NCBI GenBank assembly: GCA_020465985.1
Contig: JAANYP010004869.1
Coordinates: 930,001 to 994,000, forward strand
DNA length: 64,000 bases
Direction: 5' to 3'
Origin: Centrapalus pauciflorus
Taxonomy: Eukaryota > Streptophyta > Magnoliopsida > Asterales > Asteraceae
How positions within the stretch are numbered: the stretch's first letter is position 1; each line of letters opens with the position of its first letter. Positions 48,779 through 59,334 of the stretch are shown one piece after another. The notes beneath the pieces were generated by a model that was not told the DNA's origin, did not search any database, and saw only the letters and a list, made by a program, of their open reading frames with translations. Made by a program: the position numbers and the translations under genes.

Positions 48779-49030
48779 ATAATGATTAATTTATTTTCTC
48801 TTAGGTTCTTATATATGTTTTAATTATTTGACAAGAAAAATATTTCTTATAATACATAATATTACATATTAATAATAACAAACAAATAGAAAGATCATAT
48901 TCGATAGTAAGCTTATTTTAAAGGTATCATTAAACTTATATTATATATCTTTTATAGGAAGTGATTTATATCCAACAACTTTTTATCATGACAACAATGT
49001 ACAACTATATATTATATAATATAAGATTTA

Positions 49031-49404
49031 GGTTCAAGTGAGTACCACCTTTAATGCAGCGCACCAGAAGGTACCACCTTTAAAAGTAATTTTTTTGAAA
49101 TTTTTTTTTCATGAACATGTCTTAATTAACATTACACAGATCATATGTAAATTTCAAGCAAATCCGAACACTCTAAGTGCATGAAAACACGCATCACATA
49201 AATGCAAGTTCACATGTCTTCAAAATTATGTAAGTGTGTGTTCACATCATTTTTTAGGAGCTAGGAGATGTGAATGTATGTGAAATTTACATATGATCTT
49301 CATAACGTTAATTAAAACATGTTTATGAAAAAAAAAATTTAAAAAAGTTTTTTTAAAGGTGGTACCTTCTGGTGCGCTGCACAAGGGTGGTACTCTCTCG
49401 AACC
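49031..49404. mobile_element. Foldback element, about 370-bp family, copy B
   Basis: Inverted arms of about 55 bp start GGTTCAAGTGAGTACCACC on the left and GGTTCGAGAGAGTACCACC on the right; both contain GCAGCGCACCAGAAGGTACC. The interior is also largely self-complementary. It is flanked on both sides by TATAATATA-type sequence. No transposase is present. Confidence 0.75.
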
Positions 49405-52002
49405 ATATTCTATAATATAATATATACTTTACAGAGTATTTATTGTTCTAAATGACAAAAAAAAAAAAAAATTGTGTACAAATTACCTTTCATTTTTATT
49501 GTGAATTACGTTTGACTCTTTTCATTAAATATATAACAACGAATTCTATGAGATATTTAAAGTATAATATGATATAATTGTTAATACGTAAAATCAAATT
49601 ATAAAATAATAAATAATGAGATCCTCCATCAATGATATTGTGTCCATATTTAAAAAAATGAGCGGTTTTGGACAGAAATGAACATTGTCTACCAAACTTT
49701 AACTTTAAAATATTTACTCTTATTGGCAGAATCATTGGGATGACCTTATAATAATTTATAAATTTTGTTTAGAAAATCAAACTTTCAATAAAGCTAGCTT
49801 TGAAAATAAACTCAACAAAAAACACCTTACATAAATAAATAATTTCACACAGAACATAACAGAAAAAATAACAGCAAACATTTTAATCTGAACAGCAGAG
49901 AAAGAGATCTAATCATGCCAAGACCAAGAAGCTTCGACATTCCTTCTATTACATTAATAGTATATTTTATGAACATTTTGGCATTACCGTTTATTTATTT
50001 TAACATTTAAACAATATAAGCATCATTATATAATTACAGTCCTGTGAAAATAAAGTTTTTTCTTCAAATATATACTTATACATATCTAACACTATATATT
50101 TGTTTCAAATGTTATTTGAACTTTAAACCATTTGATACGAAGACAATTTGAGACGATTTGTATCACACTAAGATTGAGTTATTGACAATTTTAAAGAGAG
50201 GAAAGTAAGGAAAAGAAAAAGAGAATGTGATCGAAAAAGAAGGAAGATGAAGACGTTCAATGGAGAATAATAAAAGGAAATTATTCAAGCCTTAATTTTC
50301 TTACATTTCTTTGTTAAAAATATTTAGAGAACATACATGTTTTATGATCTCACTCTATTTTTCCCATGTGTCCTTACACAAGAACACATGCTACGCATCG
50401 TAAACCAAAGATGTGTTGAACTAAAAATGGTTAGTTCTACACTACAAGAAATCTGACCAGCAATGAAGGAGACCATTAACAGCGACTTTTGTCACCGTTA
50501 ATGTTTGTTTTTCTTTTAGTGGTAGGAAATGTTAATCCTAATAACAAAAGATGGTGATACGAAAAATAAATAAATAATGCTTGTACATGAAGCTAGAGAG
50601 GTTACTCTTGGATGAGAATTTCACTTTCTCCATTCTCCTCATCTTTTATGATACCAAAGTGTATGAATATATGCTTTAGATTTCATTCTATTTCATTTAT
50701 TTTTCATACTAATTTCGTGTCATGCATCAAGTTCCACCGGTCTATATCAACGTAGTGGGAACCACTATGCAAGATTTATCGAGCCAATGAAACTTAGTGT
50801 CATCTTAACCTTAAATTTCCATTGTTGTCTCTTTGAAACACAAAAGGTCGGTAAAAGAACTTGGTCTAAAGCTATTTTGCATCACCTGATGTTCGCTACT
50901 TGTTGTCATCGATCTTGGGACAACACTCTTTACACATAATGTTGACATATATACCATGAGAAATAGTTATAGGATATTCTATATGCGTAAACATATGCAG
51001 ATTGTTTTGTTGTCCTATAAATAGTTTTCAAGGAAATAATTTTCTTTATAAGCTGCATAACAATTGAAATGACTTTTTAAGTGTGTGGATGCATTACTGG
51101 GTAATTACTCCTCTGGCAGTAGGTCGCTTGCTACTACCGCCAAGGGAGATTTGCCCAGCAATTCGTCTGTTGCGACAATTTATATGGACCATGAAAGTTT
51201 CCTTCTAAGAGTGGCTTGATATTGTTTCGCAAACTGTACATAAGGCAAACAACTTTCAAGTTATCAATGCATTACAGTTATATAAGGTAGCTTTGCCTAT
51301 CAAAATTCATTTGATGCGACTAGTCATGAGCACGGTAAGTTTCTTTCTAAATATAGAGTTATTACAAAAAATATGTGTGCTCTCTTACTTTAATTAATTT
51401 ATAAGTGCATGTTATCAAACATAAAAGTACGTGTTCTCAATTGATTGATGGGGTATTACGGTATTACCATCAAACTATATATATTTTAACATAACCTTTA
51501 CTATATATTTATGATTTTTTTTAAAGCAACTATAAATTACTTATTACAGTTAGACACTTGGAAAATATGGAACACCTATATATATATTTAATATTCAATA
51601 ATTTTAAATATTATTGTTTAAATGTAATGCTTTTCCTTTTTTATGACTAAAACGATTGATTTTTCCTTTTAATTTTAGGTTTTCTGGTTTGGTTCGTTAA
51701 AATGTTTATGAATGAATTAGATTTTATAAATGAATTAGAATATGTCACTAATTAAATTGATTTTTCTTTCCTTCAATTATCTCATATTCCAACAAACTAA
51801 ATGTCTTCTCATATGATAAGAGTTTTTTTGTAAAATAATAATAAGAAAATACAAGATAATTCAAAACAATTGATATTGATTAGTGATTACTAGGAGTTCA
51901 TGACGTACATTGTTATCCAAGTTACATTTAGGTCATGCATTCACCTTTAATTTCCAATTAGCTACATTCTTTGTATATGCATACCCAATTTTCTCACAAA
52001 CA
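49405..52002. other. Intergenic DNA, no gene; one CACTA end
   Basis: No coding gene is supported. CACTACAAGAAATCTGACC at 50440 is a typical dicot CACTA left end and is followed by AGCGACTTTTGTCACCG. No matching right end lies within the next kilobase. Confidence 0.45.
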
Positions 52003-52204
<202 letters not shown>

Positions 52205-52810
52205 TCCTCCGTTTAATTTTGTGAGTGTTTAGAATTGTGTTTTGAAAAATATTCATTTCCAAATACCATAGTCCATTCGTCTTCTAAGTTCTAGGGGCAC
52301 ATGAAGAATGAACCAGGTGCTTCAGCCTGAATTTAATTTGCATCTTGATAATCTTAAAACACACGTGCACTCTTGTTATTAGATTATATCTGTTATGAGC
52401 CTCCGATAACTCCAAGCATGCATTATCTTAAACATCTCCTATACATCGATCTAATACTAAATATCTTGTATGGTAATCTCCTCAAATTAGTTATTTTGAT
52501 CGATCATGCAATTCCTGTAGAATTTTCTTCTAATGCATCCTATTTCATAACAACAATTCTAGTTAAGTAATCATATAGATATCTCAATGTACCAAATTAA
52601 GTATGTGTTTTCCTTAAATTGGGTTGAATGATAAAATGTATGAAATACTCTGAATCATGATCATCATCTTGAGTCTTTTAGACATCATCCAATCATTTGA
52701 GAGTCTTTCTTTTGCCTTTGGCATTATTTAATGAGCTTATCTGATTTTCTTCATATTTTTCTAAAATAATGTTTGTTTGTCTTTCTAAAAGGAAATCATT
52801 TTTAACTCTT

Positions 52811-53590
52811 ACGGTGGCGTTTAGCAGGTAAAAATTTTCGGTCTATAGTTTTTAATATAACTGAAAATATGATTGTTTTTAAGAAAATACATCTCAAGGA
52901 TGAAAATGTGTTATAATTTTTTTTTGTTTTTTTTATTTTTTTTCACTCCCCTCTATCGTATTATAGATATAACATTGGAAGAGAGACTAGGGGTATGTTT
53001 GGCAAAACTAGCTGTAGCTTTGTGTTTTTAAAAGAGGTAGAGCTTTTAGTAGCTGAAGCTTTTAAGAGCTGAAACTTTTTAAAAGAGCTGGAGCTTTTAG
53101 TTTTATAAATGTGTTTGGTAAAAGTAGCTGTAGCTGTAGTTTTTAGTATTAAATTACGTAAAAGGGCATTAATATTAATTAAATGTGGTAGTTTATGATT
53201 AATAGAAGGGTAAAAAAAATAAATATGTTTGACTAAAAGCTCCGGAGCTTTTCAAAAGCTACTTCTACTAGCTTTTTATAAAAGAGCTTATTTTTTAGAA
53301 AATGAAAGCTCTATGTATACTTCCAAACAAAGCTTTTATTTTTTAGTAGAGCTTATTCAAAATAAAAGCTTCTAAAAGCTCTTAAAAGCTCTTAGAAGCT
53401 CTCTACCAAACATAGCCTAGGTTGAAAACAAAATACGAAAACCTCAAAAAAAAAAAAAGAGTTTTCAAGTTACTTGTAATTTTGAAAACTGAAAATATTT
53501 TAAAAAAATACAATAAATTTAAATGTGTTTTCCAAAAATCTTGTTTTCGATTGAAATTTCCACCGAAAATAGGTTAACTAAAAAAACCTC
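52811..53590. mobile_element. MITE of the CCT2-intron-9 family, split by a Tourist-like element
   Basis: From GGCGTTTAGCAGGTAAAAATTTTC onwards it follows the inverted copy in CCT2 intron 9 (ATTTTTAATAAAACTGAAAA and GAAAACAAAAAGTGAAAACC segments). Homology stops at 52990 and resumes at 53421, exactly around the inserted element at 52991-53417. The right boundary is approximate. Confidence 0.55.
52991..53417. mobile_element. Tourist-like MITE, AGCTTTTAG-rich (427 bp)
   Basis: The ends GGGTATGTTTGG and, inverted, GGCTATGTTTGG differ at one base and are flanked by TAG on both sides (52988-52990 and 53418-53420), a PIF/Harbinger-like 3-bp duplication. The interior repeats AAAAGCTCTTAAAAGCTC and AGCTGTAGCTTTT. 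Confidence 0.7.
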
Positions 53591-53689
53591 TTATTATCTC
53601 ATAAATCTCCAAGTAGTTGCGGGAACATTGTTATTAATTTCAGCTGTCAATCGTATCTTGGGTTTACTACTTTGCTTCAACATTAGCTC

Positions 53690-53835
53690 TTTACGATCAA
53701 TGAACTGGTATGAAAGAGTTTGAGCCTTGCCGAGGGTGTTTCTCCTAAGGAGTAGGTGTGAGATTTGATTCTTACCCTTATGGTGTCTAACATAAAGGTG
53801 CTAACCACTACTATTAGTCGTTCAAAAAAATAAGC
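53690..53835 (+). mobile_element. Possible SINE or LINE 3' end fragment
   Basis: GCCTTGCCGAGGGTGTTTCTCC, then a B-box-like GAGATTTGATTCTTACCC, then ACTACTATTAGTCGTTCAAAAAAA, which looks like the 3' tail of a plant SINE or RTE-type LINE. The 5' end and the target duplication are not resolved. Confidence 0.35.
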
Positions 53836-54150
53836 TACATCTTTTTAAAGAGCTGAGCTTTTAGTTTTTATAAATATGTTTGGTAAATATAGTTGTACAT
53901 GTGGATTTAAGTATTAAATGACATAAATATACATCAATATTAATTAAAAGTTGTAATTTATAATTATTAGAATGGTAAAAAAATAATTTTGATTGGCTAA
54001 AAATCAAGTTCATTTTAAAAGCTACTTCAAGTTGCTAATCGTGAAAGAGTTTTTACCGAATCAAAAGTTCAAAGCTTTTATCTACCAAACGGAATTTTTG
54101 AGCTTGAGCTTCAAAAACCAAAAGCTGAAGCTTTAAAAAGCTCATTGTGA
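53836..54150. repeat. Tourist-like copy, AGCTTTTAG family, truncated
   Basis: It shares CTTTTTAAAGAGCTGAGCTTTTAGTT and TATGTTTGGTAAAT with the element at 52991-53417 in the same orientation. Its left end is cut by the SINE-like tail. Confidence 0.5.
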
Positions 54151-54410
54151 AACACGTCCGATAAACTATTTGAAGTATCTTTTAAAAAGAAGATTGAGCT
54201 TTTGGACAGACAAAAATACTCTTTTACCCTCCTAATATTATAAACTACAATTTTTAATTAATATTAATTTCTTTTCATGTAATTTAAAACTAAAAGTTAA
54301 AGCTACAACTGTTTAGACCAAACGTATATATGAAAACCAAAGTGTCAGCTAGGGATGGCAACGGGGCGGATTCGGGGCGGAGAATGAAAATATTGTCCCC
54401 GTTTAAAAAA

Positions 54411-55780
54411 GGGTTAATATTGAAAAAACCCAACCATCTTTCCTCATTTTATCGATTAAGTCCCTAAACTTTTTTTTCGATTGTTTAAATCCCTATACAA
54501 ACTTTGTCTTATCTAAACCTATATATTTGACTGGTTCATCAGGTAACACCAGTAACCCTTTATCCCTATACACTTTTTATTTCTCCAGAGAGGTTTCTTC
54601 TTCCTTCTTCATCGTCACACACACACACACACCAGGTGTTCATGTCTTCTTCATCAAACTTCAAGTTTAGATCGAGCAACACAAGTGATGATACAATAAT
54701 ATGTTGGTTTTGATGCTTTGCATTTTGATCGTAATCAGAAGAAATTAGAACTTCAAGCATACTCACCCTGTTTTATTAAAACTAATCATTTGATTATGAT
54801 TATCCAATTTCACAACCACTCTTGTAACACAAATTTTAGATATGCAAAAGCTCTTTATAGTGGGAATTTATACTTGATTTAAAGGTTTGGGGACCCAAGG
54901 ATGGAACATACGGATCTGAAATGGATCAGGAAAACAATTCTCGTAGAGCAACAGCAAACACAAGTAATTGGGTGTGTGTTGACTGGCATTAAGTTACACC
55001 GATCAATCGGCTATAGTAGCAGCAGGTAGTAGCAGAAGCCAAAAAAAAACTCTATCTTAGTTGGGTTACATTAGCCACAGTAGAAACAGATCAACACACT
55101 ACAGTAGTAAGCATATTTGGCCGCAAAAAAAAAAAACAGGCCGTCACCCTTACCCTGATCTGGGCTTCCCCTTCTTTTGCCTGTGCATAAAAGGAATTAG
55201 AAGGGAGATAAACGCGTATTTGAGTTGAAAGATTCGTAAGAGGGACGGACAAAACTGACCAGAAAGAATCTTTTTTCTCCTGAGCTAATAGCTCCTCAAA
55301 AGATATGTCAGAATCAGTGTCTTCCATTGCTTCAACAGATTTAGCCTTCGACTCCATGTAAGCACCAATTTCAAGCATCTATGAGACAGAGATGTAAGTT
55401 CATCACATCACCTATGAAACTTACTGAAATTGTTGGAAACTTCGACGATGGAGGGAATGAAAAGGGTTTTACAACTTCAGTAAACCTTCAGTGAATTTCC
55501 GTAAACCTTCATTGAACTTCCGTAATGAACTTGGGGTTAATCGTTCGAACTTATTGTAACCTTCGACGCTAAATTAGGGTAAAAAATGAAAAGGAAAGGG
55601 TTAAACAGAAAAGAAATGAAGGGGTTAAAAATCGGTGACCACTTCTCCCGGTTGCAGGTAAGAAATATACAGGTTTAGATAAGACAAAGTTTGTATAGGG
55701 ATTTAAACAATCGAAAAAAAAGTTTAGGGACTTAATCAATAAAATGAGGAAAGATGGTTGGGTTTTTTCAATATTAACCC
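54411..55780. mobile_element. Pack-MULE-like element (1370 bp)
   Basis: Inverted arms of about 120 bp (from GGGTTAATATTGAAAAAACC to CTAAACCT-TATATTT) differ at about two positions. They are flanked by an exact 9-bp duplication, TTTAAAAAA (54402-54410 and 55781-55789). Between the arms is non-transposon sequence with a coding-like minus-strand segment (55091-55378) and short CTTCAGTAAACCTTC tandem motifs. High arm identity suggests a fairly recent insertion. Confidence 0.88.
55091..55378 (-). pseudogene. Possible captured gene fragment inside the MULE
   Basis: A 95-codon frame begins MLEIGAYMESKAKSVEAMED and continues TDSDISFEELLAQEKKDSFW. The acidic, helical first 40 residues look like a real plant coding exon, whereas the remainder looks like intron or UTR read-through. 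I do not recognise the donor gene with certainty. Enclosure by MULE arms suggests transduplication. It may be expressed from a captured promoter or be inert. Confidence 0.5.
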
Positions 55781-56379
55781 TTTAAAAAAATCACGGGTAT
55801 TAAACGGGGATCCCCATTGGGTACGCGGGGAACCGCGGTGAATCGGGTAACCCATTTATAAGTCAATGATATGAAGTTTAATCACAGGGTTCATAATTTA
55901 AGCTTTAAAATGTTCATGTATGTTAAAATTACAATACTAATAGTAAATTAAATTTGTATCCCTATCAAATGTTAAAGAAAAAACATTATTTCAATAATTA
56001 TATGTAAATAAATAAGTTTTTTAAATTACATATAATAATTTTTATGTATAATATATAAAATAGATAAAAAATATTCATAATTTATATATAATATATATAC
56101 AATATAAATAACATGTTGCTATTAATAGTAATCGGTGATTTAAACGGGTTATGTAATCGGGTATACGGGGCAGGTATTATCAATACCATACACGCCTCAT
56201 CCACCGCTTAACTTAATCGGGTTCGGGGAAACCCGCCCCGTTTAGATCGGTTTTCGGTTTCTCCGTTGGGTTCCGTTTTTTTTGTCATCCCTGGTGTCAG
56301 CTCTATCAAAAGCTACAGTTTCTAAAAGTTTCAGCTACTCAAAATTCCATCTCGAATCTATAACTATTTGTATCAAACA

Positions 56380-56483
56380 TGTGATAATCTGTGGAAAACC
56401 CTTGAATGGGTGTGTTGTATTCATCTCATATAAATAGATTACATAATTACAATGGAGACCCCTACACTATACATTATTTAACA
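56380..56483 (-). repeat. 3' LTR of the Copia element
   Basis: 104 bp with TG...CA ends, identical base for base to 58438-58541. It contains the stop region of the internal frame and a CATATAAATAG-like TATA segment on the plus strand. Confidence 0.95.
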
Positions 56484-57858
56484 CACCCCCCTCAGTCGCA
56501 GCTGGAGGAGGACTAATGCTAAGACTGGACTTAAATTGTAAAAACAGCTGTGTAGGAAGACCTTTAGTAAATATATCTGCTAACTGATGAGATGAGGGCA
56601 CATGCGATAAAGGGTTAAGAGAAAGTAGGAAGACCTTTAGTAAATCACCAGTACAAGAAACCGGAAGTAAAGCACCGTTACCAACCATGATTACTTTTGA
56701 CTTACCACAAGGTTTAAGAGAAAGTAGATTACCTTGGTTGAATGACATGTGGGAGCTTGCACCAGTGTCCATGTAGTAGTTGTTATCCTGATTCTGTGAA
56801 GGCTGCTGAATCGACATCGAGCTGAAGAGTGAAGCTAAGTCTGTGAACTGAGGCTGAGCAGCAGGAGCTGGAGAGACTGATGGAGGCGCAACGTATAGGG
56901 CAGATGGAGGATGTGTGCCTGTATGATTAGGCAACTGCGGGCGATAGTGCTGAGAGGCCTGAGATTGCTGATGTAAGGCATTCTGGAGAAGCTGAAGAAG
57001 CTGGTTGTTGAAAGCTGGTGGAGCACTTGATTGACCTGCATCACGAGAATTACCTGTAAAAGAAGCAGTAGCATTAAAAGATCCCCCTCCCGTATTACCC
57101 TTTGAGGCACCTCGTCCCATGTTTCGATTTCCCCGAGTATTTTTATTTTTTCCTTTATTATTATTATTAGTACTAGACGAGGAATAAAGGGCCGAGCTGA
57201 GGGAAGGTTGAGGTTCAAGGATAGGCTCAGGTTGATCTTCACGAGACTCATGCAACAGTAGCATATTTTTGGCTTCAAGAAAGGTGGGAAAAGGTTTGGT
57301 GTGTGTGATGACATCAATTAAACTTTGATAGGATGAGGGTAAATTCTGTAGAATTTGCAACACAAGATCCTGATCAGTAATTTTAGTGTCAACATCAGCT
57401 AGGGAATCAGCTATATCTTTTAGTGTGTGGCAGTAGTCAGTAATAGAGAGAGCGCCCTTTTTGGTGTTACGAAAAAGAGTTTGAAGTTGAAGGCTGCGGG
57501 ATAATTTGTTATTTAAGAAATGAGCATCAAGTGCTTCCCAAAGGTCGTGTGCAGTGCAATTATCTTTGGTGATGAGATTGAGTAAGTTAGGTTCACAAGT
57601 GGAATAAAACCATGATTTAATACGAGAATCTATAGCTTCCCAATCTTCATCATCAGAATTGATGGGTTTTGATTTTCCAGTGATATGACCCATAACTTTT
57701 GCACCTTTACACACGTCAGTAAATATTCGACGCCACAATTTATAGCGTGAACCATCAGTGGTTAATTTAAAACTAAATTGGGGATAAACATTACCAATAG
57801 CAAACACTAGTTGGGAGGCTGTGGGATTGGGTGTAGTGTTTGAGGGGTTCCCTGTCAT
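56467..57858 (-). CDS. Copia Gag with protease stub fused to RNase H tail
   Basis: 463 residues from MTGNPSNTTPNPTASQ. An ATG 14 codons upstream would add a hydrophobic leader and is less likely. The first 230 residues form a UBN2-type Copia Gag (FKLTTDGSRYKLWRR; SWFYSTCEPNLLNLI; DQDLVLQILQNLP). A Gly/Asn/Ser-rich linker follows, without the CCHC zinc knuckle seen in many Copia Gags. YYMDTGASSHMSF is the protease active-site region, truncated soon after. The frame then jumps to HVPSSHQLADIFTKGLP, normally the end of Copia RNase H, and stops inside the 3' LTR. The open frame is intact despite loss of most of pol. It could supply Gag or be a relic too young to have decayed. Confidence 0.9.
   Translation of the reverse strand: MTGNPSNTTPNPTASQLVFAIGNVYPQFSFKLTTDGSRYKLWRRIFTDVCKGAKVMGHITGKSKPINSDDEDWEAIDSRIKSWFYSTCEPNLLNLITKDNCTAHDLWEALDAHFLNNKLSRSLQLQTLFRNTKKGALSITDYCHTLKDIADSLADVDTKITDQDLVLQILQNLPSSYQSLIDVITHTKPFPTFLEAKNMLLLHESREDQPEPILEPQPSLSSALYSSSSTNNNNKGKNKNTRGNRNMGRGASKGNTGGGSFNATASFTGNSRDAGQSSAPPAFNNQLLQLLQNALHQQSQASQHYRPQLPNHTGTHPPSALYVAPPSVSPAPAAQPQFTDLASLFSSMSIQQPSQNQDNNYYMDTGASSHMSFNQGNLLSLKPCGKSKVIMVGNGALLPVSCTGDLLKVFLLSLNPLSHVPSSHQLADIFTKGLPTQLFLQFKSSLSISPPPAATEGGVLNNV
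56484..56493 (-). other. Polypurine tract of the Copia element
   Basis: On the minus strand GAGGGGGGTG directly abuts the 3' LTR start (TGTTAAAT), the expected place and composition for plus-strand priming. Confidence 0.9.
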
Positions 57859-58425
57859 GACACTAATTATAATAATAAATGGGAAAAATAAAGTTGACAA
57901 GGAAAAGGAACGTGCTCACAGGATTCAAATGAGGCGGCAGAGGAATTCTTTAGGGCAGCGGCAGAATGGCGCCTAGGGTGACAGCAGCGGTGGTGGCCGG
58001 CGAGTGACAGCAGCAGGCTGGAAGGGACAGCAGCATAGGTCGTAAGTCGCAGGTTGTGGCCGAGGAGAATAGACGGCTGCTGGTTCGCGGCTAGGGTTAC
58101 GGCCGCAAGAGAAGCAGGCGGCGGCTAGAGTTATCGCAGCAAGAGAGGCAGGCGGCGGCTAGGTTACCGCAGCAGGAGAGGCGGCGGCGCAACAAGAGAG
58201 GCGGCGGCGGCTTAAGAGCGGCGGTTACAGGCGGCGCAAACAGGGAGATGGCAGCAGCGGTCACAGGCGGCGCAAAAAGGAGCAGGACACGCGGAGATGG
58301 CAGCAGCGGCTGGAAAACGCAGGGGGCTGCTACCGGCGACGGCAGGCGGCGGCGGCGGAAGCGGTTCCGGCGAGGGGTTGGCCGGAAAAAAATATTAGGG
58401 TTAGGGTTTTAGGGTTTAGGGATTA
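57859..58425 (-). other. Copia 5' leader, GGC/GCA-rich
   Basis: Between the primer-binding site and gag lies a leader with many GCGGCGGC and GCAGCAGC runs on the plus strand (57940-58380), far more GC-rich than anything else in the window, followed by TTAGGGTTTTAGGGTTTAGGG next to the primer-binding site. It probably forms strong RNA structure and may contain the packaging signal; that is inference. Confidence 0.6.
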
Positions 58426-58437
58426 GGCTTGATACCA
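58426..58437 (-). other. Copia primer-binding site (initiator tRNA-Met)
   Basis: Immediately inside the 5' LTR the minus strand reads TGGTATCAAGCC. The first eight bases match the complement of the 3' end of initiator methionine tRNA (TGGTATCAGAGC), the usual Copia primer. Confidence 0.85.
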
Positions 58438-58541
58438 TGTGATAATCTGTGGAAAACCCTTGAATGGGTGTGTTGTATTCATCTCATATAAATAGATTAC
58501 ATAATTACAATGGAGACCCCTACACTATACATTATTTAACA
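58438..58541 (-). repeat. 5' LTR of the Copia element
   Basis: Identical to 56380-56483 over all 104 bp. It borders the duplication AAACA at 58542-58546. Confidence 0.95.
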
Positions 58542-58910
58542 AAACATACCCTAGAGTGCATTGGAAAATATATATAATATAAAAGGTTTATATTTGAAAA
58601 AACCAAATCAACTTTTTTAAATTTATTGATTAAGTTGCTAAACATTTAATTAATTTATCCTACAAACCGAATAAAATAGTATTTCCTTAAAAAAAATAAT
58701 ATAAAATGTAACTATGGTTTTATTTAATTTATTAAAAACAGTAAGTAGGAGAAGAAATGTCCTGTGGATAGTGTTTCAGCCTTTCTGGTACCAATCTGGA
58801 CAACCCTCTCTCTCCAGTCTCCACCCGATTTTGTCAGTACGTTTGTTTCTGTATTAAATTTTAAAAAACAGCAAGCTCAATTGACCGTTTAATGGATAAG
58901 TTTTAAGTCT

Positions 58911-59334
58911 GGGATAATTACTAAAATAGTCAAATCTCACACATTTTATTCACTTTTTAGCCACTTTATATACATTTTACCAAAATAGTCACACTTTACG
59001 TTACCACATTTACGTGATAGCCACAATTTACGTAATTTGTACTTTTTTTCATTTTTTAATGCATTACGTTACAAAAGGTGTCTGGTGACGTAAATTGTTG
59101 TACTTTACGTGACCATTTTTGCTCCTTCCCCATGAATGTTTGGTGGGATGTCTTGTCACACTTTACGTGACCAAGTACAACAATTTACGTGACCAAACAC
59201 CTTTTGTAACGTAATGCATTAAAAAAATGAAAAAAGTACAAATCACGTAAATTGTGGCTATTTTGGTAAAATGTATATAAAATGACTAAAAAGTAAATAA
59301 ATGTGTGAGATTTGACTATTTTAGTAATTATCCC
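58911..59334. mobile_element. MULE-like foldback element (424 bp)
   Basis: Long inverted arms start GGGATAATTACTAAAATAGTC on both strands and extend over most of the element, with repeated TTTACGTGACC and GTAACGTAATGCATTA motifs. The flanks TTTAAGTCT and TTTAAATTT share seven of nine bases, a possible old 9-bp duplication. Confidence 0.65.

Larger units (their letters stand above)
54350..56293. mobile_element. hAT element interrupted by a MULE
   Basis: The ends TAGGGATGGCAA and, inverted, CAGGGATGACAA are flanked by an exact 8-bp duplication, GTGTCAGC (54342-54349 and 56294-56301). The interior has CGGGGCGG, ACGGGGATCCCC and GGGTTCGGGGAAACCCGCCCCG motifs near the ends and an AT-rich core. 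No transposase is present. The MULE at 54411-55780 interrupts its left part. Confidence 0.9.
56380..58541 (-). mobile_element. Short non-autonomous Copia retrotransposon (2162 bp)
   Basis: Two identical 104-bp LTRs (TGTTAAATAA...GATTATCACA on the minus strand) bound the element and are flanked by the 5-bp duplication AAACA (56375-56379 and 58542-58546). A primer-binding site (58437-58426) and polypurine tract (56493-56484) are present. The only frame is gag plus a protease stub joined to the last residues of RNase H. Integrase and reverse transcriptase are missing, so movement would need enzymes in trans. Identical LTRs indicate recent insertion, although 104 bp limits the resolution. Confidence 0.96.
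54151..58554. mobile_element. Tourist-like element carrying nested hAT, MULE and Copia insertions
   Basis: The element proper is about 54151-54349, 56294-56379 and 58542-58554. Its sequence follows the reverse complement of the element at 52991-53417 (CTTTTACCCTCCTAATATTATAAACTAC, then ACCAAACGTAT). It continues after the hAT insertion as CTCTATCAAAAGCTACAG and ends, after the Copia insertion, in ACATACCCTAG. Its rejoined right end would read like the GGGTATGTTTG terminus of the family. The left end is approximate. Confidence 0.6.

Noticed and set aside
50440..50760. Complete CACTA element starting CACTACAAGAAAT
   Set aside because: No right terminus TTTCTTGTAGTG was found downstream. Only one end is supported.
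56835..57317. 160-codon minus-strand frame
   Set aside because: Alternative frame over the Copia gag coding region, without recognisable protein features.
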